Shown here: piece by piece, positions 12,164 through 12,187 of the stretch
How the letters are laid out: each line of letters starts with the position of its first letter
Numbering within the stretch: position 1 is the stretch's first letter
NCBI GenBank assembly: GCA_964587835.1
Contig: CAZPMN010000050.1
Coordinates: 1-12,187 of the forward strand
Length of the DNA: 12,187 nt
DNA from: Erginobacter sp964587835
GTDB taxonomy: Bacteria > Auribacterota > Erginobacteria > Erginobacterales > Erginobacteraceae
Direction of reading: 5' to 3'
Position numbers and translations under genes: made by a program
The notes under the pieces: generated by a model
The model's input: only the letters and a program-made list of their open reading frames with translations
What the model was told of the DNA's origin: nothing
Databases searched by the model: none

Positions 12164-12187
12164 CAAACGAAGCGATACTGCAATTCC
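12164..12187 (-). repeat. 73-bp hairpin module, inverted, truncated by window end
   Basis: On the minus strand it reads GGAATTGCAGTATCGCTTCG then TTTG, matching the 3' third of the module (GTAATTGCAGTATCGCTTCG then CTTG). The rest lies beyond the window. Confidence 0.7.

Larger units (their letters stand above)
12012..12187. other. Gene-free window end with further repeat fragments
   Basis: No coding region is supported. After a C-rich stretch (12012-12036) come the 9-bp repeats listed separately, then 12111-12140 (CGCTGATTAAAGGGATTAC and onward), which resembles intergenic repeats I recall from other bacterial genomes but has no second copy here. Two units of the second heptamer family follow at 12144-12157 (CGCTATG, CGCTCTG). 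The window ends in an inverted piece of the 73-bp module. Confidence 0.5.

Overview
This window looks like a chromosomal piece of an uncultivated, GC-rich bacterium. FabD, a lipobox-bearing lipoprotein and Shine-Dalgarno sequences rule out an archaeon or eukaryote. No rRNA, tRNA or other phylogenetic marker is present, so I do not name a phylum. Nine protein genes are supported. Most are ordinary metabolic or envelope genes, loosely placed and not one pathway operon.

Layout: (1) a DHH-family phosphoesterase (135-1178, +); (2) a repeat-packed convergent gap (1165-1666); (3) an exported ComEC-type metallo-beta-lactamase-fold protein (1660-2763, -); (4) a divergent gap with a good promoter, then a cytosine-deaminase-like amidohydrolase with altered active-site residues (2946-4154, +); (5) an 11-repeat TPR lipoprotein (4187-5584, +); (6) a second repeat block (5632-5994); (7) a cyclase/kynurenine-formamidase-like hydrolase (6008-6838, +); (8) a short repeat array (6844-6926) running into a GT-C-type membrane protein with C-terminal TPRs (6924-8696, +); (9) a 299-bp gap with two strong palindromes; (10) an overlapping pair, uridine phosphorylase-like and fabD (8996-10710, +); (11) a third repeat block, a cation diffusion facilitator on the minus strand (10968-11882), and a fourth block running to the window end.

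The unusual content lies between the genes. The gaps are mosaics of a few recurring modules: a 7-bp degenerate tandem repeat with consensus (G/T)C(A/G)GT(A/G)A; a 91-bp element with about 33-bp inverted arms (four copies); a 73-bp hairpin module (three full copies plus one cut by the window end); a 42-bp module present twice with no differences; a 24-bp module present twice; and a second, unrelated 7-bp repeat, CGCT(A/C/T)TG. Module order and junctions recur. One pair of sites (1577-1640 and 5765-5968) reads like an empty and a filled insertion site, with a possible 3-bp target duplication. The modules touch genes directly: the stop codons of three genes and the likely start codon of a fourth lie inside repeats.

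No transposase, integrase, Cas protein or reverse transcriptase is encoded here, so any mobilising machinery would have to act from elsewhere. I recall similar short intergenic repeats in assorted uncultured bacterial genomes, so the individual modules may not be new. Their modular order, the candidate insertion site and the way they supply start and stop codons are the parts worth checking.
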